NCBI RefSeq assembly: GCF_900116565.1 | Contig: NZ_FPCJ01000001.1 | Coordinates: forward strand, 558,001-622,000 | DNA length: 64,000 nucleotides | Direction of reading: 5' to 3' | Source: Thermoflavifilum thermophilum | GTDB lineage: Bacteria; Bacteroidota; Bacteroidia; Chitinophagales; Chitinophagaceae | Shown here: positions 1-8,808 of the stretch, in pieces | How positions within the stretch are numbered: the stretch's first letter is position 1 | How the letters are laid out: each line of letters opens with the position of its first letter | The notes under the pieces: generated by a model | Seen by the model: only the letters and a program-made list of their open reading frames with translations | Told to the model about the DNA's origin: nothing | Databases searched by the model: none | Program-made: the position numbers and the translations under genes

Positions 1-275
1 GCAAATTGCTCATGCGGAATGGTGCCGTGAATAATAGGCACACGAATCAGGTTTTTTTTCGCATCGTCAATGCCTTTGTTGATGGCTTCCTGAACTTCCT
101 TAGCTTTACCCAGTCCGTGACCTACCACACCTTTGCCATTTCCAACCACTACCAGTGCTGAAAAGCTAAAGTTTCTTCCACCTTTCGTAGTCTTGGTCAC
201 ACGATTGATGGCGACCACTTTTTCCTTTAACTCCAGATCGCCAGCTTTTACCCGTTGAATGTGTTGTTTAGCCAT
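1..275 (-). CDS. rpsE: 30S ribosomal protein S5, 3' end cut by window edge
   Basis: Reading leftward from an ATG at 275, the protein starts [19 protein letters not shown] and contains the S5 RNA-binding segment with [20 protein letters not shown]5 sits near the decoding site and helps translational accuracy. Only about 91 residues are in the window; the C-terminal half lies beyond position 1. It follows rplR by 20 bp, the usual spc-operon order (L18 then S5). Identity is certain; the only limit is truncation. Confidence 0.97.
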   Translation of the reverse strand, partial: MAKQHIQRVKAGDLELKEKVVAINRVTKTTKGGRNFSFSALVVVGNGKGVVGHGLGKAKEVQEAINKGIDDAKKNLIRVPIIHGTIPHEQF

Positions 276-295
276 ATGCTGTTTAATAAATCAAG

Positions 296-649
296 TTAAA
301 ATTGTAAACCTGCTGCACGTGCTCCTTCTGCCAGCGCTTTTACCCGGCCATGGTATAGGTAGCCACTCCGGTCAAACACGCATTGGGTAATACCTAGTGC
401 CAATGCTTTTTTAGCTAATGCCTCTCCTACCCAATAGGATTTCTCGGTTTTGGTACCTTTTTTAGCGGCAATATCCTTATCGCGGGATGATGCAGCTGCT
501 AAAGTATGCCCTTTGGTATCATCAATCAGCTGGGCATAGATAGATGTGTTGCTCCGGAATACGGAGAGCCTGGGACGGGTTGGTGTACCCGAGATCCGCT
601 TGCGGATGCGGAGATGAATTTTTTCTCGTCTGGATAATTGTTTTTTCAT
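296..649 (-). CDS. rplR: 50S ribosomal protein L18
   Basis: 117 residues, normal for L18, the 5S rRNA-binding protein of the central protuberance. The N-terminus has the basic [23 protein letters not shown] stretch typical of L18 (seen at residues 7-29), and the C-terminus carries the [21 protein letters not shown] signature. It lies between rplF (65 bp upstream) and rpsE in conserved order. A 194-residue open frame on the opposite strand is a shadow. Confidence 0.98.
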   Translation of the reverse strand: MKKQLSRREKIHLRIRKRISGTPTRPRLSVFRSNTSIYAQLIDDTKGHTLAAASSRDKDIAAKKGTKTEKSYWVGEALAKKALALGITQCVFDRSGYLYHGRVKALAEGARAAGLQF

Positions 650-714
650 ATCAAATTTCCTGTTTTAATGGCTTCCGGTCTTGGTCGGAAGCGCGGAACC
701 AGGGAATGCATTAT

Positions 715-1269
715 TTATTTACCGGCACTTTTACCTGCCTTGCGGCGTACTACCTCATCGGCATAGCGGATACCCTTGCCTTTGTAGGGCTCAGGCTTGC
801 GCAGACTTCTGATTTTGGCGGCAACTGCACCAAGCAATTGCTTATCTGCACTTTCCAGTATGATTTTGGGGTTTTGCCCCTTTTCGGCTTCGGTTTTCAC
901 TTTCACCTCTTTAGGTACTTCCATCAGGATGTTATGGGAATACCCTACGGTAATATCCAGCAGCTGCCCCTGGGCATTAGCTCTGTAGCCAACCCCCACC
1001 AATTCCAGTTCCTTGCGAAATCCTTCCGAAACGCCTTTTACCATATTAGCCAGCAAAGCTCTGTAGGTACCGTGAAGCTCTTTGTGCCGGATTTGATCGG
1101 TGGGGCGTTTTACCACAATTTCTCCTGACTGAACAATCACCTGGATATCCCGATCTACCGCAAGGGAGAGTTCCCCTTTGGGACCTTTTACGGTCACTTC
1201 ATTAGCCGGCGAAACCTGTACCGTAACGCCTGCTGGAATTTTTACCGGTATTTTTGCTATGCGAGACAT
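715..1269 (-). CDS. rplF: 50S ribosomal protein L6
   Basis: 184 residues starting MSRIAKIPVKIPAG, the usual L6 N-terminus. The frame can be opened two codons earlier at a TTG (1275), but the ATG at 1269 matches the family start. It has the two-fold repeated L6 domain and the C-terminal PEPYKGKGIRYADE motif that contacts 23S rRNA. Last-but-two of the spc genes visible here; it lies 41 bp after rpsH. Confidence 0.98.
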   Translation of the reverse strand: MSRIAKIPVKIPAGVTVQVSPANEVTVKGPKGELSLAVDRDIQVIVQSGEIVVKRPTDQIRHKELHGTYRALLANMVKGVSEGFRKELELVGVGYRANAQGQLLDITVGYSHNILMEVPKEVKVKTEAEKGQNPKIILESADKQLLGAVAAKIRSLRKPEPYKGKGIRYADEVVRRKAGKSAGK

Positions 1270-1310
1270 AATCAAAATCTTCTTCAGCTTTGAAACAAAT
1301 CAGCTTTGTA

Positions 1311-1709
1311 TCAATACACCACACACAACACCTCACCTCCGATGTGCTGAGCCCTGGCTTCTTTATCGGTCATCACCCCACGGGAGGTGGAAACGATGGC
1401 AATACCAAGGCCATTCTTCACCCGAGGCAGGTCTTGAGGTTTGGCATACCTGCGAAGTCCCGGACGGCTCACTCTTTCCAGCATACGGATGGCTGGCTGC
1501 CGGGTTTGAGGATCATATTTCAGGGCAATTTTGATAATCCCCTGTTTGTTATCATCTTCAAACTTATATTTCAGGATATAACCCTTTTCATACAGAATTT
1601 CCGTCATCCGTTTTTTCAGATTGGAAGCCGGTATTTCGACAATCCGATGACCGGCCATCTGGGCATTGCGGATGCGGGTCAGGTAATCTGCTATGGGATC
1701 TGTCACCAT
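1311..1709 (-). CDS. rpsH: 30S ribosomal protein S8
   Basis: 132 residues, normal length. The N-terminus [16 protein letters not shown] and the C-terminal [20 protein letters not shown] block are diagnostic of S8, a central-domain 16S rRNA binder. In E. coli S8 represses the spc operon by binding its mRNA; whether that holds here cannot be seen. It lies 22 bp after rpsN. Confidence 0.98.
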   Translation of the reverse strand: MVTDPIADYLTRIRNAQMAGHRIVEIPASNLKKRMTEILYEKGYILKYKFEDDNKQGIIKIALKYDPQTRQPAIRMLERVSRPGLRRYAKPQDLPRVKNGLGIAIVSTSRGVMTDKEARAQHIGGEVLCVVY

Positions 1710-1731
1710 AATCTGTTTGCAAATTTTAATG

Positions 1732-2001
1732 TTACCATGAAGCTTTTCTTACACCGGGAATCTTTCCTTCCAGTGCCATCTCCCGGAATTTAATACGGGA
1801 AATTCCGAAATAGCGGATATATCCTCTGGGACGGCCGGTAAGCTGGCAGCGGTTACGCAGGCGCACGGGCGACGAATTTTTGGGAAGTGCGTCCAGTGCC
1901 TTGTAGTCGCCTGCGGCTTTCAGGGCTGCCCGTTTTTCGGCGTATTTGGCGACCAGCCGTTCACGTTTTCTTTCTCTGGCAATGATGGATTGTTTTGACA
2001 T
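1732..2001 (-). CDS. rpsN: 30S ribosomal protein S14, zinc-independent type
   Basis: 89 residues. The C-terminal signature [20 protein letters not shown] is clear. Only one cysteine is present, so this is the long zinc-free (C-minus) form rather than the short four-cysteine form. It lies 6 bp after rplE and 22 bp before rpsH, the standard spc order. Confidence 0.98.
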   Translation of the reverse strand: MSKQSIIARERKRERLVAKYAEKRAALKAAGDYKALDALPKNSSPVRLRNRCQLTGRPRGYIRYFGISRIKFREMALEGKIPGVRKASW

Positions 2002-2007
2002 AGTGAA

Positions 2008-2580
2008 TCAGGCTTTTGGATTGATATTTCGGAATGGCATTCCCATTAATCTTAGCAATTCATAGGCTTCTTCGTCGGTTTCGGCGGATGTCACAAAGGT
2101 GATATCCATGCCGTTGATTTTGCTCACCTTATCAATATCGATTTCGGGGAAGATAATTTGCTCGGTAATGCCCAAAGTATAATTGCCCCGGCCATCAAAT
2201 GATTTTTCATTCACCCCTCTGAAGTCGCGCACACGGGGCAGGGCAATGGATATGAGCCGATCCATGAATTCATACATCCGCACGCCCCGCAGGGTTACCC
2301 GCACCCCGATGGGCATATTGCGACGAAGTTTAAAATTGGAAATATCTTTTTTGGCCAAAGTAGGTACAGCTCGCTGCCCGGCTATGCGGGTCATTTCTTC
2401 CACGGCAACATCCACGAGTTTCTTATCATTTACGGCTCCATTCACGCCCTGGTTGAGGCATATTTTCAGCAACCTGGGTACCTGCATCACACTGGTGTAG
2501 TGAAATTTTTCCATCAGGGCAGGTACTACTTCCTCGCGATATTTTTTCTGAAGCCTGGGAATATAATTCGTTGTACTCAT
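2008..2580 (-). CDS. rplE: 50S ribosomal protein L5
   Basis: 190 residues. L5 binds 5S rRNA and forms the inter-subunit bridge to S13. Seen: [15 protein letters not shown], the basic core [17 protein letters not shown], and the C-terminal [20 protein letters not shown]. It lies 5 bp after rplX, so the two are probably translationally coupled. Confidence 0.98.
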   Translation of the reverse strand: MSTTNYIPRLQKKYREEVVPALMEKFHYTSVMQVPRLLKICLNQGVNGAVNDKKLVDVAVEEMTRIAGQRAVPTLAKKDISNFKLRRNMPIGVRVTLRGVRMYEFMDRLISIALPRVRDFRGVNEKSFDGRGNYTLGITEQIIFPEIDIDKVSKINGMDITFVTSAETDEEAYELLRLMGMPFRNINPKA

Positions 2581-2585
2581 GCTTG

Positions 2586-2927
2586 TTATTTGATGATTTC
2601 ACCAGATTTTTTGGATATTCTTACGGGTTTACCGTTTTCATCGCGCGAACGGCTGATGCGGGTGGGAGCCCCGGCTTTGCTATCCCATAGCATCACATTG
2701 GAAATATGAATGGGGGCTTCCATTTTCACAATACCTCCGCGCGGATTCTGGGCACTGGGTTTGGTGTGTTTGGTAACAATATTTACGCCTTCGACCAATA
2801 CCCGCTGCTTGTCGGGATACACAGCCAGCACCCGTCTGGGGCGGGTTCTGTCTTTATCTTCACCGGCAATGACCACTACCTGGTCGCCTTTTTTGATATG
2901 AAACTTGGGTTTAAATCTCTTTTTCAT
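2586..2927 (-). CDS. rplX: 50S ribosomal protein L24
   Basis: 113 residues from the ATG at 2927 ([20 protein letters not shown]); a TTG two codons upstream is less likely. The KOW motif ([14 protein letters not shown]) and the [20 protein letters not shown] block identify L24, an assembly initiator on 23S rRNA. A 61-bp gap separates it from rplN, unusually wide for this operon, and holds a possible -7 promoter element (2976-2983). Confidence 0.97.
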   Translation of the reverse strand: MKKRFKPKFHIKKGDQVVVIAGEDKDRTRPRRVLAVYPDKQRVLVEGVNIVTKHTKPSAQNPRGGIVKMEAPIHISNVMLWDSKAGAPTRISRSRDENGKPVRISKKSGEIIK

Positions 2928-2988
2928 GAACAAGCATTTGCGGATAAATAAAAACGTATACGGTTTTTAGGGGCGCAAAGATACAATT

Positions 2989-3357
2989 TTATAGCACTTC
3001 CGGTGCAAGGGAAATGATTTTCATGTATCCTTTGTCACGCAATTCCCGGGCTACCGGTCCGAAGATACGGGTGCCTCTGGGTTCATCCATATTGTTGAGC
3101 AGCACCACGGCATTGTCGTCAAAACGGATATAGGATCCGTCTTTTCTGCGGAGCTTGCTCTTGGTGCGCACAATGACGGCTTTGGAAACAGTGCCTTTTT
3201 TAATGCCTCCCGACGGGATTGCATCTTTAACTGTCACTACAATTTTATCTCCAATGCCTGCATAGGTCTGACCGGAGTTGCCCAGCACCCGGATGCAGAG
3301 TACTTCTTTAGCTCCGCTGTTATCCGCTACTTTCAATCTGGATTCCTGCTGTATCAT
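2989..3357 (-). CDS. rplN: 50S ribosomal protein L14
   Basis: 122 residues, exactly the family length. It begins [19 protein letters not shown] and contains [20 protein letters not shown], both highly conserved in L14, which contacts S12/16S rRNA at bridge B8. It lies 43 bp after rpsQ. Confidence 0.98.
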   Translation of the reverse strand: MIQQESRLKVADNSGAKEVLCIRVLGNSGQTYAGIGDKIVVTVKDAIPSGGIKKGTVSKAVIVRTKSKLRRKDGSYIRFDDNAVVLLNNMDEPRGTRIFGPVARELRDKGYMKIISLAPEVL

Positions 3358-3400
3358 GGTAAAAAGGTTTTTAAAGCATAATCAAAATAGCCGGGCAATA

Positions 3401-3658
3401 TTATTGGGCGCGTTGAATAATTTCCACCAAACGCCAGCATTTTCTTTTGCTCAGGGGGCGGGTTTCCATGATGCGCACCACATCACCTATCTGGCAGCTG
3501 TTGTTTTCATCGTGTGCCAGAAACTTGGTGGTTTTTTTGATGAACTTTCCATAGATCGGGTGCTTCACGCGACGTTCCACACTCACCGTAATGGTTTTCT
3601 GCATTTTATTGCTGGTGACCACACCCACCCTGGTTTTTCTTAAGCTTCGTTCTGCCAT
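3401..3658 (-). CDS. rpsQ: 30S ribosomal protein S17
   Basis: 85 residues. An OB-fold 16S rRNA-binding protein. Seen: [20 protein letters not shown] near the N-terminus, [19 protein letters not shown], and [20 protein letters not shown] at the C-terminus. It lies 8 bp after rpmC in the normal L29-S17-L14 order. Confidence 0.98.
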   Translation of the reverse strand: MAERSLRKTRVGVVTSNKMQKTITVSVERRVKHPIYGKFIKKTTKFLAHDENNSCQIGDVVRIMETRPLSKRKCWRLVEIIQRAQ

Positions 3659-3666
3659 GATGTATG

Positions 3667-3906
3667 TTATTGTTTATTATTTTCAGATTGAATGGCTGCA
3701 TCCTGTCGGGCCTGAAGCTGCCGGCGCCGAAGTTCTGTCTTCAGCCTGGCAATTTCCCTGCGGGTTTGCCGAATACTCATCGGATTTTCCAGCGGGGAAA
3801 TGGCATGGCTGAATTTCAGCCGCTTCAGATGCAAGGTTTCTTCGGCGATTTTTTGTTCCAGGTCCTGATCGCTAAGTGCTTTCAGATCAATTTTTGTCTT
3901 TGCCAT
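3667..3906 (-). CDS. rpmC: 50S ribosomal protein L29
   Basis: 79 residues, slightly longer than the usual 60-70 because of a polar C-terminal tail ([15 protein letters not shown]). The helical core ([20 protein letters not shown], then [15 protein letters not shown]) is typical of L29, which lies beside the exit tunnel and helps dock trigger factor and SRP. It lies 11 bp after rplP. Confidence 0.96.
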   Translation of the reverse strand: MAKTKIDLKALSDQDLEQKIAEETLHLKRLKFSHAISPLENPMSIRQTRREIARLKTELRRRQLQARQDAAIQSENNKQ

Positions 3907-3917
3907 GGATCCATTTA

Positions 3918-4340
3918 TTATTGAGCTTCAAAATCAGGTCTCACCACGAATTTGGTTTTAATAGGCAGTTTCTGGGCTGCCAGGCGCAGAGCTTCCTTAG
4001 CTACATCCATAGGTACCCCATCAGCTTCAAACAGAATGCGACCGGGTTGTACCACGGCTGCCCAATGGTCGGGGGAGCCTTTCCCTTTTCCCATCCTCAC
4101 CTCCAGTGGTTTCTTGGTGATGGGCTTATCGGGAAAAATGCGAATCCAGATATTCCCTTCCCTTTTCATGTGCCGGGTAAGGGCTACCCGGGCTGCCTCT
4201 ATCTGCCGGTCGGTGATCCAGTGTGGTTCCAGTGCCTTCAGGCCAAATGAACCAAAGGCAAGGGTATTTCCCCGCTGGGCCACCCCTTTGATCCGGCCCT
4301 TCTGCATTTTTCTGTGCTTGGTACGTTTAGGCTGTAACAT
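3918..4340 (-). CDS. rplP: 50S ribosomal protein L16
   Basis: 140 residues. Seen: [19 protein letters not shown] at the start and [20 protein letters not shown] in the centre, both diagnostic of L16, which organises the A-site of the 50S subunit. It is downstream of rpsC by 30 bp. Confidence 0.98.
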   Translation of the reverse strand: MLQPKRTKHRKMQKGRIKGVAQRGNTLAFGSFGLKALEPHWITDRQIEAARVALTRHMKREGNIWIRIFPDKPITKKPLEVRMGKGKGSPDHWAAVVQPGRILFEADGVPMDVAKEALRLAAQKLPIKTKFVVRPDFEAQ

Positions 4341-4370
4341 GATTCAAATACATTAGTGGATTCAACTGAT

Positions 4371-5084
4371 TTATTTTCTCCGATCGCGTTCTCTGCCCCT
4401 GCGTTCTCTTCCGTGATCACGTCCTCCCACAAAGTTGGGATCCAGATCCCGCTTGCCCAGCACTTCACCTTTGCATATCCATACCTTCACGCCAATCTTC
4501 CCGTACACAGTTTGGGCAAACAGGCATGCATAATCAATATCCATCCGGAATGTATGCAAGGGTACGCGCCCCTGCTTGATTTCTTCGGAGCGAGCGATTT
4601 CTGCTCCACCCAGGCGGCCACTCACCTTCACCTTAATCCCCTCTGCGCCCATGCGCATGGTGGTGGCAATGGCCATCTTAATGGCTCTTTTATAGTTCAC
4701 GCGGCTTTCAATCTGCCGGGCTATCGTTTCGGCTACAATGCGTGCATCGGTTTCAGGACGACGGATCTCCAGAATATTGATTTGCACATCTTCTTTTCCT
4801 GTGAGTTTTTTCAATTCTTCCTTAATCCGATCCACTTCCCCGCCTCCTTTTCCAATGATAATCCCGGGCTTGGAGGTGTGAATGGTGATAATGAGTTTGT
4901 TGAGCGTACGCTCAATAACCACTCGTGAGATACCTCCCCGGCTGATTCGGGCATCCAGATAGGTACGGATCTTATGATCTTCCACCAATTTAGGGGCAAA
5001 ATCACGTTTGTTGCCGTACCAATTTGAGTCCCAGCCTCTGATAATGCCTAATCTGTTGCCGATTGGATTTGTTTTTTGACCCAC
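4371..5084 (-). CDS. rpsC: 30S ribosomal protein S3
   Basis: 237 residues. The N-terminus [20 protein letters not shown], the KH-domain GxxG loop in [15 protein letters not shown] (about residues 72-86) and the C-terminal [12 protein letters not shown] block identify S3, part of the mRNA entry channel helicase. The tail ends in a very Arg-rich stretch ([14 protein letters not shown]) common to Bacteroidota S3. Follows rplV by 16 bp. Confidence 0.98.
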   Translation of the reverse strand: MGQKTNPIGNRLGIIRGWDSNWYGNKRDFAPKLVEDHKIRTYLDARISRGGISRVVIERTLNKLIITIHTSKPGIIIGKGGGEVDRIKEELKKLTGKEDVQINILEIRRPETDARIVAETIARQIESRVNYKRAIKMAIATTMRMGAEGIKVKVSGRLGGAEIARSEEIKQGRVPLHTFRMDIDYACLFAQTVYGKIGVKVWICKGEVLGKRDLDPNFVGGRDHGRERRGRERDRRK

Positions 5085-5100
5085 TTTCTAAAATTTTAGT

Positions 5101-5517
5101 TTAAGATGCAGTTTCTTCGGATGTTGTTTCGGTAGCGGAAGCCGTGGTTTGCGCCGAATCTTTTGCCTGGGCTGCCAGCGCAGAATCCACAATAATGGTT
5201 ACATGGTTGCTGCGCTTGCGGATCCGATAGGCCCTGCCTTGTGGGGCTGGTCTGAGCCTTTTCAGGGTACGACCGCCATCCACGAAAATGGTTTTGACAT
5301 ACAGCCTGGCATCTTCCACCCGTTCACCCTGATTCTTTTCCCGCCAGTTGGCAATGGCCGACAGCAAAAGCTTTTCCAGTGGTTTGCTGGGATGTTTCGG
5401 GTGAAATTTTAAAATATTCAAAGCCACATCTACATCCTTGCCCCGAATCAGATCGGCCAGCAAACGCATTTTACGGGGTGAACTGGGATAATTTCTCAAA
5501 CGAGCTACAGCTTCCAT
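5101..5517 (-). CDS. rplV: 50S ribosomal protein L22
   Basis: 138 residues, longer than the about 110 of E. coli because of a C-terminal low-complexity tail rich in Ala, Thr, Ser and Glu. The core is standard: [20 protein letters not shown], and the exit-tunnel hairpin around [19 protein letters not shown], the loop in which macrolide-resistance changes occur in other bacteria; no deletion is apparent. Lies 23 bp after rpsS. Confidence 0.97.
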   Translation of the reverse strand: MEAVARLRNYPSSPRKMRLLADLIRGKDVDVALNILKFHPKHPSKPLEKLLLSAIANWREKNQGERVEDARLYVKTIFVDGGRTLKRLRPAPQGRAYRIRKRSNHVTIIVDSALAAQAKDSAQTTASATETTSEETAS

Positions 5518-5540
5518 GACCGAAAAATTAGGTATACAAA

Positions 5541-5813
5541 TTATTGTTGTTTCTTATTGGAATGTCCCTTAAAATTCCGTGTAGGAGCGAATTCTCCCAG
5601 CTTATGACCTACCATGAATTCCGTCACATACACCGGAATAAACTTGTTGCCGTTGTGCACGGCAAATGTATGTCCCACAAAATCGGGCGTAATGGTAGAA
5701 CGCCGGCTCCAGGTCTTGATGACGGCCTTCTTGATGGTCCCTTCATTCATCAACTGCACTTTCTTTTCCAGTTTATGATCTACGTAAGGTCCTTTTTTGA
5801 TAGAACGAGCCAT
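5541..5813 (-). CDS. rpsS: 30S ribosomal protein S19
   Basis: 90 residues. [19 protein letters not shown] at the start and the conserved [31 protein letters not shown] end are diagnostic. S19 forms the 30S head complex with S13. 34 bp after rplB, ahead of rplV: standard order. Confidence 0.98.
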   Translation of the reverse strand: MARSIKKGPYVDHKLEKKVQLMNEGTIKKAVIKTWSRRSTITPDFVGHTFAVHNGNKFIPVYVTEFMVGHKLGEFAPTRNFKGHSNKKQQ

Positions 5814-5847
5814 ATCGTTTAAAATATTGGTTTATGCTTGTCAAATA

Positions 5848-6687
5848 TTAGCTGCTGAGTTTCTGGCCATTTCTCCGCTGCAGAATAAGCTTGTTGGAAG
5901 CTTTCTTTCTGGAGCGGGTCTTCAATCCTTTGGCGTACAGGCCTTTTCTGGAACGGGGATGACCTCCCGATGCTTTTCCTTCTCCGCCTCCCATTGGATG
6001 ATCAACCGGATTCATAGCCACTCCTCTGGTTCTGGGCCTGATGCCACGCCAGCGATTACGTCCGGCTTTACCCATTTGTTCAAGAGCATGATCGGAGTTC
6101 GATACACTGCCCACGGTGGCATAACATTGGCCGAGTACCCGACGGATTTCTCCGGAAGGCATTTTCAACACCACATATTTTTCTTCTTTCGCTGTGAGCT
6201 GGGCATAGGTGCCGGCGCTCCGGGCAATGGCACCCCCCTGGCCGGGATGCAATTCAATGTTGTGCACAATGGTACCCAGCGGCATATTTTTCAATGGCAT
6301 GGCATTTCCAACCTCAGGGCTCACATCTTCACCGCTCATCACAGTGGCACCCACTTGCAAACCCTGGGGGGCCAGGATATAGCGTTTTTCACCATCTGCA
6401 TAAACCACCAAGGCTATGAATGCACTGCGATTGGGATCATATTCAATGCTTTTGACTGTGGCGGGAATATTTCTCTTGTCCCGCTTAAAATCAATAATGC
6501 GATAGCGTTTTTTATGTCCGCCACCGATATAGCGCATAGTCCGATGCCCCTGTGCGTTACGCCCGCCGGTCTTGGAAATAGGCTCCAGCAGACTTTTTTC
6601 GGGTTCATCGGTAGTGATTTCCGCAAAAGCATTTCCGATTCTCCATCGGGTGCCTGGTGTAACCGGTTTAAATTTCTTCAGTGCCAT
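5848..6687 (-). CDS. rplB: 50S ribosomal protein L2
   Basis: 279 residues. L2 is needed for subunit association and peptidyl transferase activity. Seen: [32 protein letters not shown], and the C-terminal [20 protein letters not shown] loop that includes the universally conserved His near the peptidyl transferase centre. A 302-residue open frame on the other strand is a coding shadow. It lies 42 bp after rplW. Confidence 0.98.
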   Translation of the reverse strand: MALKKFKPVTPGTRWRIGNAFAEITTDEPEKSLLEPISKTGGRNAQGHRTMRYIGGGHKKRYRIIDFKRDKRNIPATVKSIEYDPNRSAFIALVVYADGEKRYILAPQGLQVGATVMSGEDVSPEVGNAMPLKNMPLGTIVHNIELHPGQGGAIARSAGTYAQLTAKEEKYVVLKMPSGEIRRVLGQCYATVGSVSNSDHALEQMGKAGRNRWRGIRPRTRGVAMNPVDHPMGGGEGKASGGHPRSRKGLYAKGLKTRSRKKASNKLILQRRNGQKLSS

Positions 6688-6729
6688 GGAATCTCATTCG
6701 TTTAAAACACTATCAATGTGCGACCTGCA

Positions 6730-7029
6730 TTATACATTGGCATACAAATCAATCGATTCCCCTTCAGCCAGGGTAACCACGGCTTTTTTATAGGCCGATT
6801 TTTTTCCGCTGATTACGCCTGAATATGTATATCGATTTCTGCGTTTTCCGGGAACAATGCTGGTATTCACATCTGTTACCGTAACGCCGTAAAATTCTTC
6901 TACAGCTTTTTTGATCTGCAGTTTATTGGCCTTCCGGTTCACCTGAAAAGTGTACCTGTTCAGCTTTTCAGACTGCTGATTCGATTTTTCGGTAACCATC
7001 GGCTTAATCAGAATATCGGTGGCTTTCAT
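6730..7029 (-). CDS. rplW: 50S ribosomal protein L23
   Basis: 99 residues. KPMVTEKSNQQSEKLNRYTF and KANKLQIKKAVEEFYGVTVT are typical of L23, the exit-tunnel protein that docks trigger factor and SRP. It lies between rplD (22 bp upstream) and rplB in standard S10-operon order. Confidence 0.97.
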   Translation of the reverse strand: MKATDILIKPMVTEKSNQQSEKLNRYTFQVNRKANKLQIKKAVEEFYGVTVTDVNTSIVPGKRRNRYTYSGVISGKKSAYKKAVVTLAEGESIDLYANV

Positions 7030-7051
7030 TGTTCTGTTTTTTAAGCTTCAA

Positions 7052-7699
7052 TTATTGAGCCGGTACAGGTTCAGCTGCTTCCTGAAACAGCCTGGCCGCC
7101 TGCTCGGTAAATACCAGATAATTGGCATTTAAAATATCATAGGCATTCAGGTCCTTAAATGCCAGACCGTTAACTGTAGGTACATTCCGGAATGAGAGGA
7201 AAATGGATTCCTGATATTCCGGAGTAACAAACAACACCTTCTTCCATTCCGGATCGATACCCAAAGCCTTCAACACACTTACAAACTGTTTGGTTTTCGG
7301 GGGCTGAATGGAAAAATCTTCCACGATCCGGATAGCCTGTTCGGAGGCTTTGACAGAAAGGGCTGAAACCCTTGCCAGGTCTTTTTCTTTTTTGTTGAGT
7401 TTAATGGAATAATCACGCGGTTGGGGGCCAAATACAGTTCCTCCGCCACGGAACAGCGGATTGCGGATGCTGCCCTTGCGGGATCCTCCTGTACCCTTCT
7501 GCCGGTGCAGTTTACGGGTAGAACCCTTTACCTCATTCCGGGTTTTGGTTTTATGTGTACCCTGTCGTTGAGCAGCCAGATATTGCTTCACAGCCAGATA
7601 AAGTACGTGCTGGTGCGGCTTTGCCTGAAATATCTGGTCGGGAAGTTCAACGGTTCTCCCGGTTTTTTCACCTGCTATATTGAATACCTCGAGCTGCAT
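7052..7699 (-). CDS. rplD: 50S ribosomal protein L4
   Basis: 215 residues from the ATG at 7699 (MQLEVFNIAGEKTGRTVELP). An upstream TTG at 7711 would add four residues and overlap rplC; the ATG matches the family start better. The GTHKTKTRNEVKGSTRKLHR and KGTGGSRKGSIRNPLFRGGG loop is the tunnel-constriction extension. In proteobacteria L4 also autoregulates the S10 operon; no equivalent leader is proven here. The start is almost contiguous with the rplC stop (7701), suggesting coupling. Confidence 0.97.
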   Translation of the reverse strand: MQLEVFNIAGEKTGRTVELPDQIFQAKPHQHVLYLAVKQYLAAQRQGTHKTKTRNEVKGSTRKLHRQKGTGGSRKGSIRNPLFRGGGTVFGPQPRDYSIKLNKKEKDLARVSALSVKASEQAIRIVEDFSIQPPKTKQFVSVLKALGIDPEWKKVLFVTPEYQESIFLSFRNVPTVNGLAFKDLNAYDILNANYLVFTEQAARLFQEAAEPVPAQ

Positions 7700-7700
7700 A

Positions 7701-8318
7701 TCATTTTTCAATTAAAACTATGGAACCATTATGACCCGGAACGGATCCGCTTACCAGGATATAATGCTGTTCGGGAAATATTTTGAGTATGCGCAAACCC
7801 TTTACCTTCACCCGTTCATTACCCATCCGGCCGGCCATGCGCATCCCTTTTAATACCCTCGAAGGAAAGGAGGAAGCACCAATGGAACCAGGTGCCCGGC
7901 TGCGATCATGCTGGCCGTGCGTGGATTCACCCACACCGCGGAAATGATGACGTTTCACCACGCCCTGGAATCCCTTACCCTTGGACGTGCCGATTACATT
8001 GACAATTTCTCCTTCCTGAAAGATATCGCAGGTAATCAGTTCACCCACCTGCTTCTGGATTTCCGGATCGCGGATTTCCCTGACATATCTTTTGGGTGAA
8101 GTATTGGCTTTTGCGAAGTGTTGCCTGAGCGGGCGAGGCGTATTTTTTTCCTTTCTTTCCCCGAAGGCAATCTGAAGAGCATGATAACCGTCGTTTTCGG
8201 GGGTTTTGACCTGAGTTACTACACAGGGACCAGCTTCAATGATGGTGCAGGCTGTCTGCCGCCCATCAGCTTCGAAAATGCTGGTCATACCCAATTTTCT
8301 GCCAAGAATTCCTTTCAT
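7701..8318 (-). CDS. rplC: 50S ribosomal protein L3
   Basis: 205 residues. MKGILGRKLGMTSIFEADGR at the start, then the central GKGFQGVVKRHHFRGVGEST and GQHDRSRAPGSIGASSFPSR segments reaching the peptidyl transferase centre. Separated from rpsJ by a 98-bp GC-rich spacer that contains a short perfect hairpin (GCTTCC-T-GGAAGC), the only sizeable gap at the head of the operon. Confidence 0.98.
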   Translation of the reverse strand: MKGILGRKLGMTSIFEADGRQTACTIIEAGPCVVTQVKTPENDGYHALQIAFGERKEKNTPRPLRQHFAKANTSPKRYVREIRDPEIQKQVGELITCDIFQEGEIVNVIGTSKGKGFQGVVKRHHFRGVGESTHGQHDRSRAPGSIGASSFPSRVLKGMRMAGRMGNERVKVKGLRILKIFPEQHYILVSGSVPGHNGSIVLIEK

Positions 8319-8416
8319 GATATTTGTTTTTCAGCGCTCCGCCCCCGGCTTAACCGAAGGATAGGACGGCTTCCTGGAAGCTGCCCCAAACGGAGTTGAG
8401 ACCAATAAACAGAATA

Positions 8417-8722
8417 CTAAGCTTTTATTTCAACATCCACACCCGAAGGTAAATCCAGCTTGGAAAGCGCATCTACCGTGCGGGACGAGGACGTGTAAAT
8501 ATCCAACAAACGCTTGTGTGTGCACAGCTGAAACTGCTCGCGCGATTTCTTGTTCACATGGGGAGAACGCAGCACGGTGAAAATTTTCTTTTCCGTGGGC
8601 AGGGGAATAGGACCCGTTACCACAGCACCCGTGCTTCTGACCGTTTTTACAATTTTTTCGGCCGATTTATCCACCAGATTGTGATCGTAAGATTTCAATT
8701 TAATGCGAATCCGCTGTGCCAT
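8417..8722 (-). CDS. rpsJ: 30S ribosomal protein S10
   Basis: 101 residues, the first gene of the S10 operon. [40 protein letters not shown] and [20 protein letters not shown] are all diagnostic. S10 is in the 30S head and is the NusB partner in antitermination. In Bacteroidota it normally follows fusA directly; here 7.7 kb of nos genes intervene, and rpsJ has its own strong promoter 35-65 bp upstream (8757-8788). Confidence 0.98.
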   Translation of the reverse strand: MAQRIRIKLKSYDHNLVDKSAEKIVKTVRSTGAVVTGPIPLPTEKKIFTVLRSPHVNKKSREQFQLCTHKRLLDIYTSSSRTVDALSKLDLPSGVDVEIKA

Positions 8723-8756
8723 GATTAAACAATTTTCCCGATGTAATTTGGGACGG

Positions 8757-8788
8757 CAAAGGTAATAGGATTTTTTGAAAATGACAAA
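8757..8788 (-). promoter_or_regulatory. Promoter of the S10 operon
   Basis: On the minus strand: TTTG (8788-8785), a 20-nt spacer, then TACCTTTG (8764-8757), a perfect fit to the Bacteroidota housekeeping promoter TTTG-N19/20-TAnnTTTG. The downstream GCCGTCCCAAA is nearly identical to that at the rpsL promoter (GCCATCCCAAA). The predicted transcript start lies about 30 nt before the rpsJ ATG. It sits in the 86-bp gap after the last nos gene. Confidence 0.85.
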
Positions 8789-8808
8789 AAGGATTCACAT
8801 TATGCGTG

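Noticed and set aside
5797-6705. A 302-codon open frame antisense to rplB
   Set aside because: Overlaps the certain L2 gene over its full length; composition is that of a reverse-strand shadow.
8319-8416. Riboswitch or L4-type autoregulatory leader between rpsJ and rplC
   Set aside because: The 98-bp spacer is GC-rich and has a small hairpin, but nothing matching a known ribosomal leader fold could be recognised.
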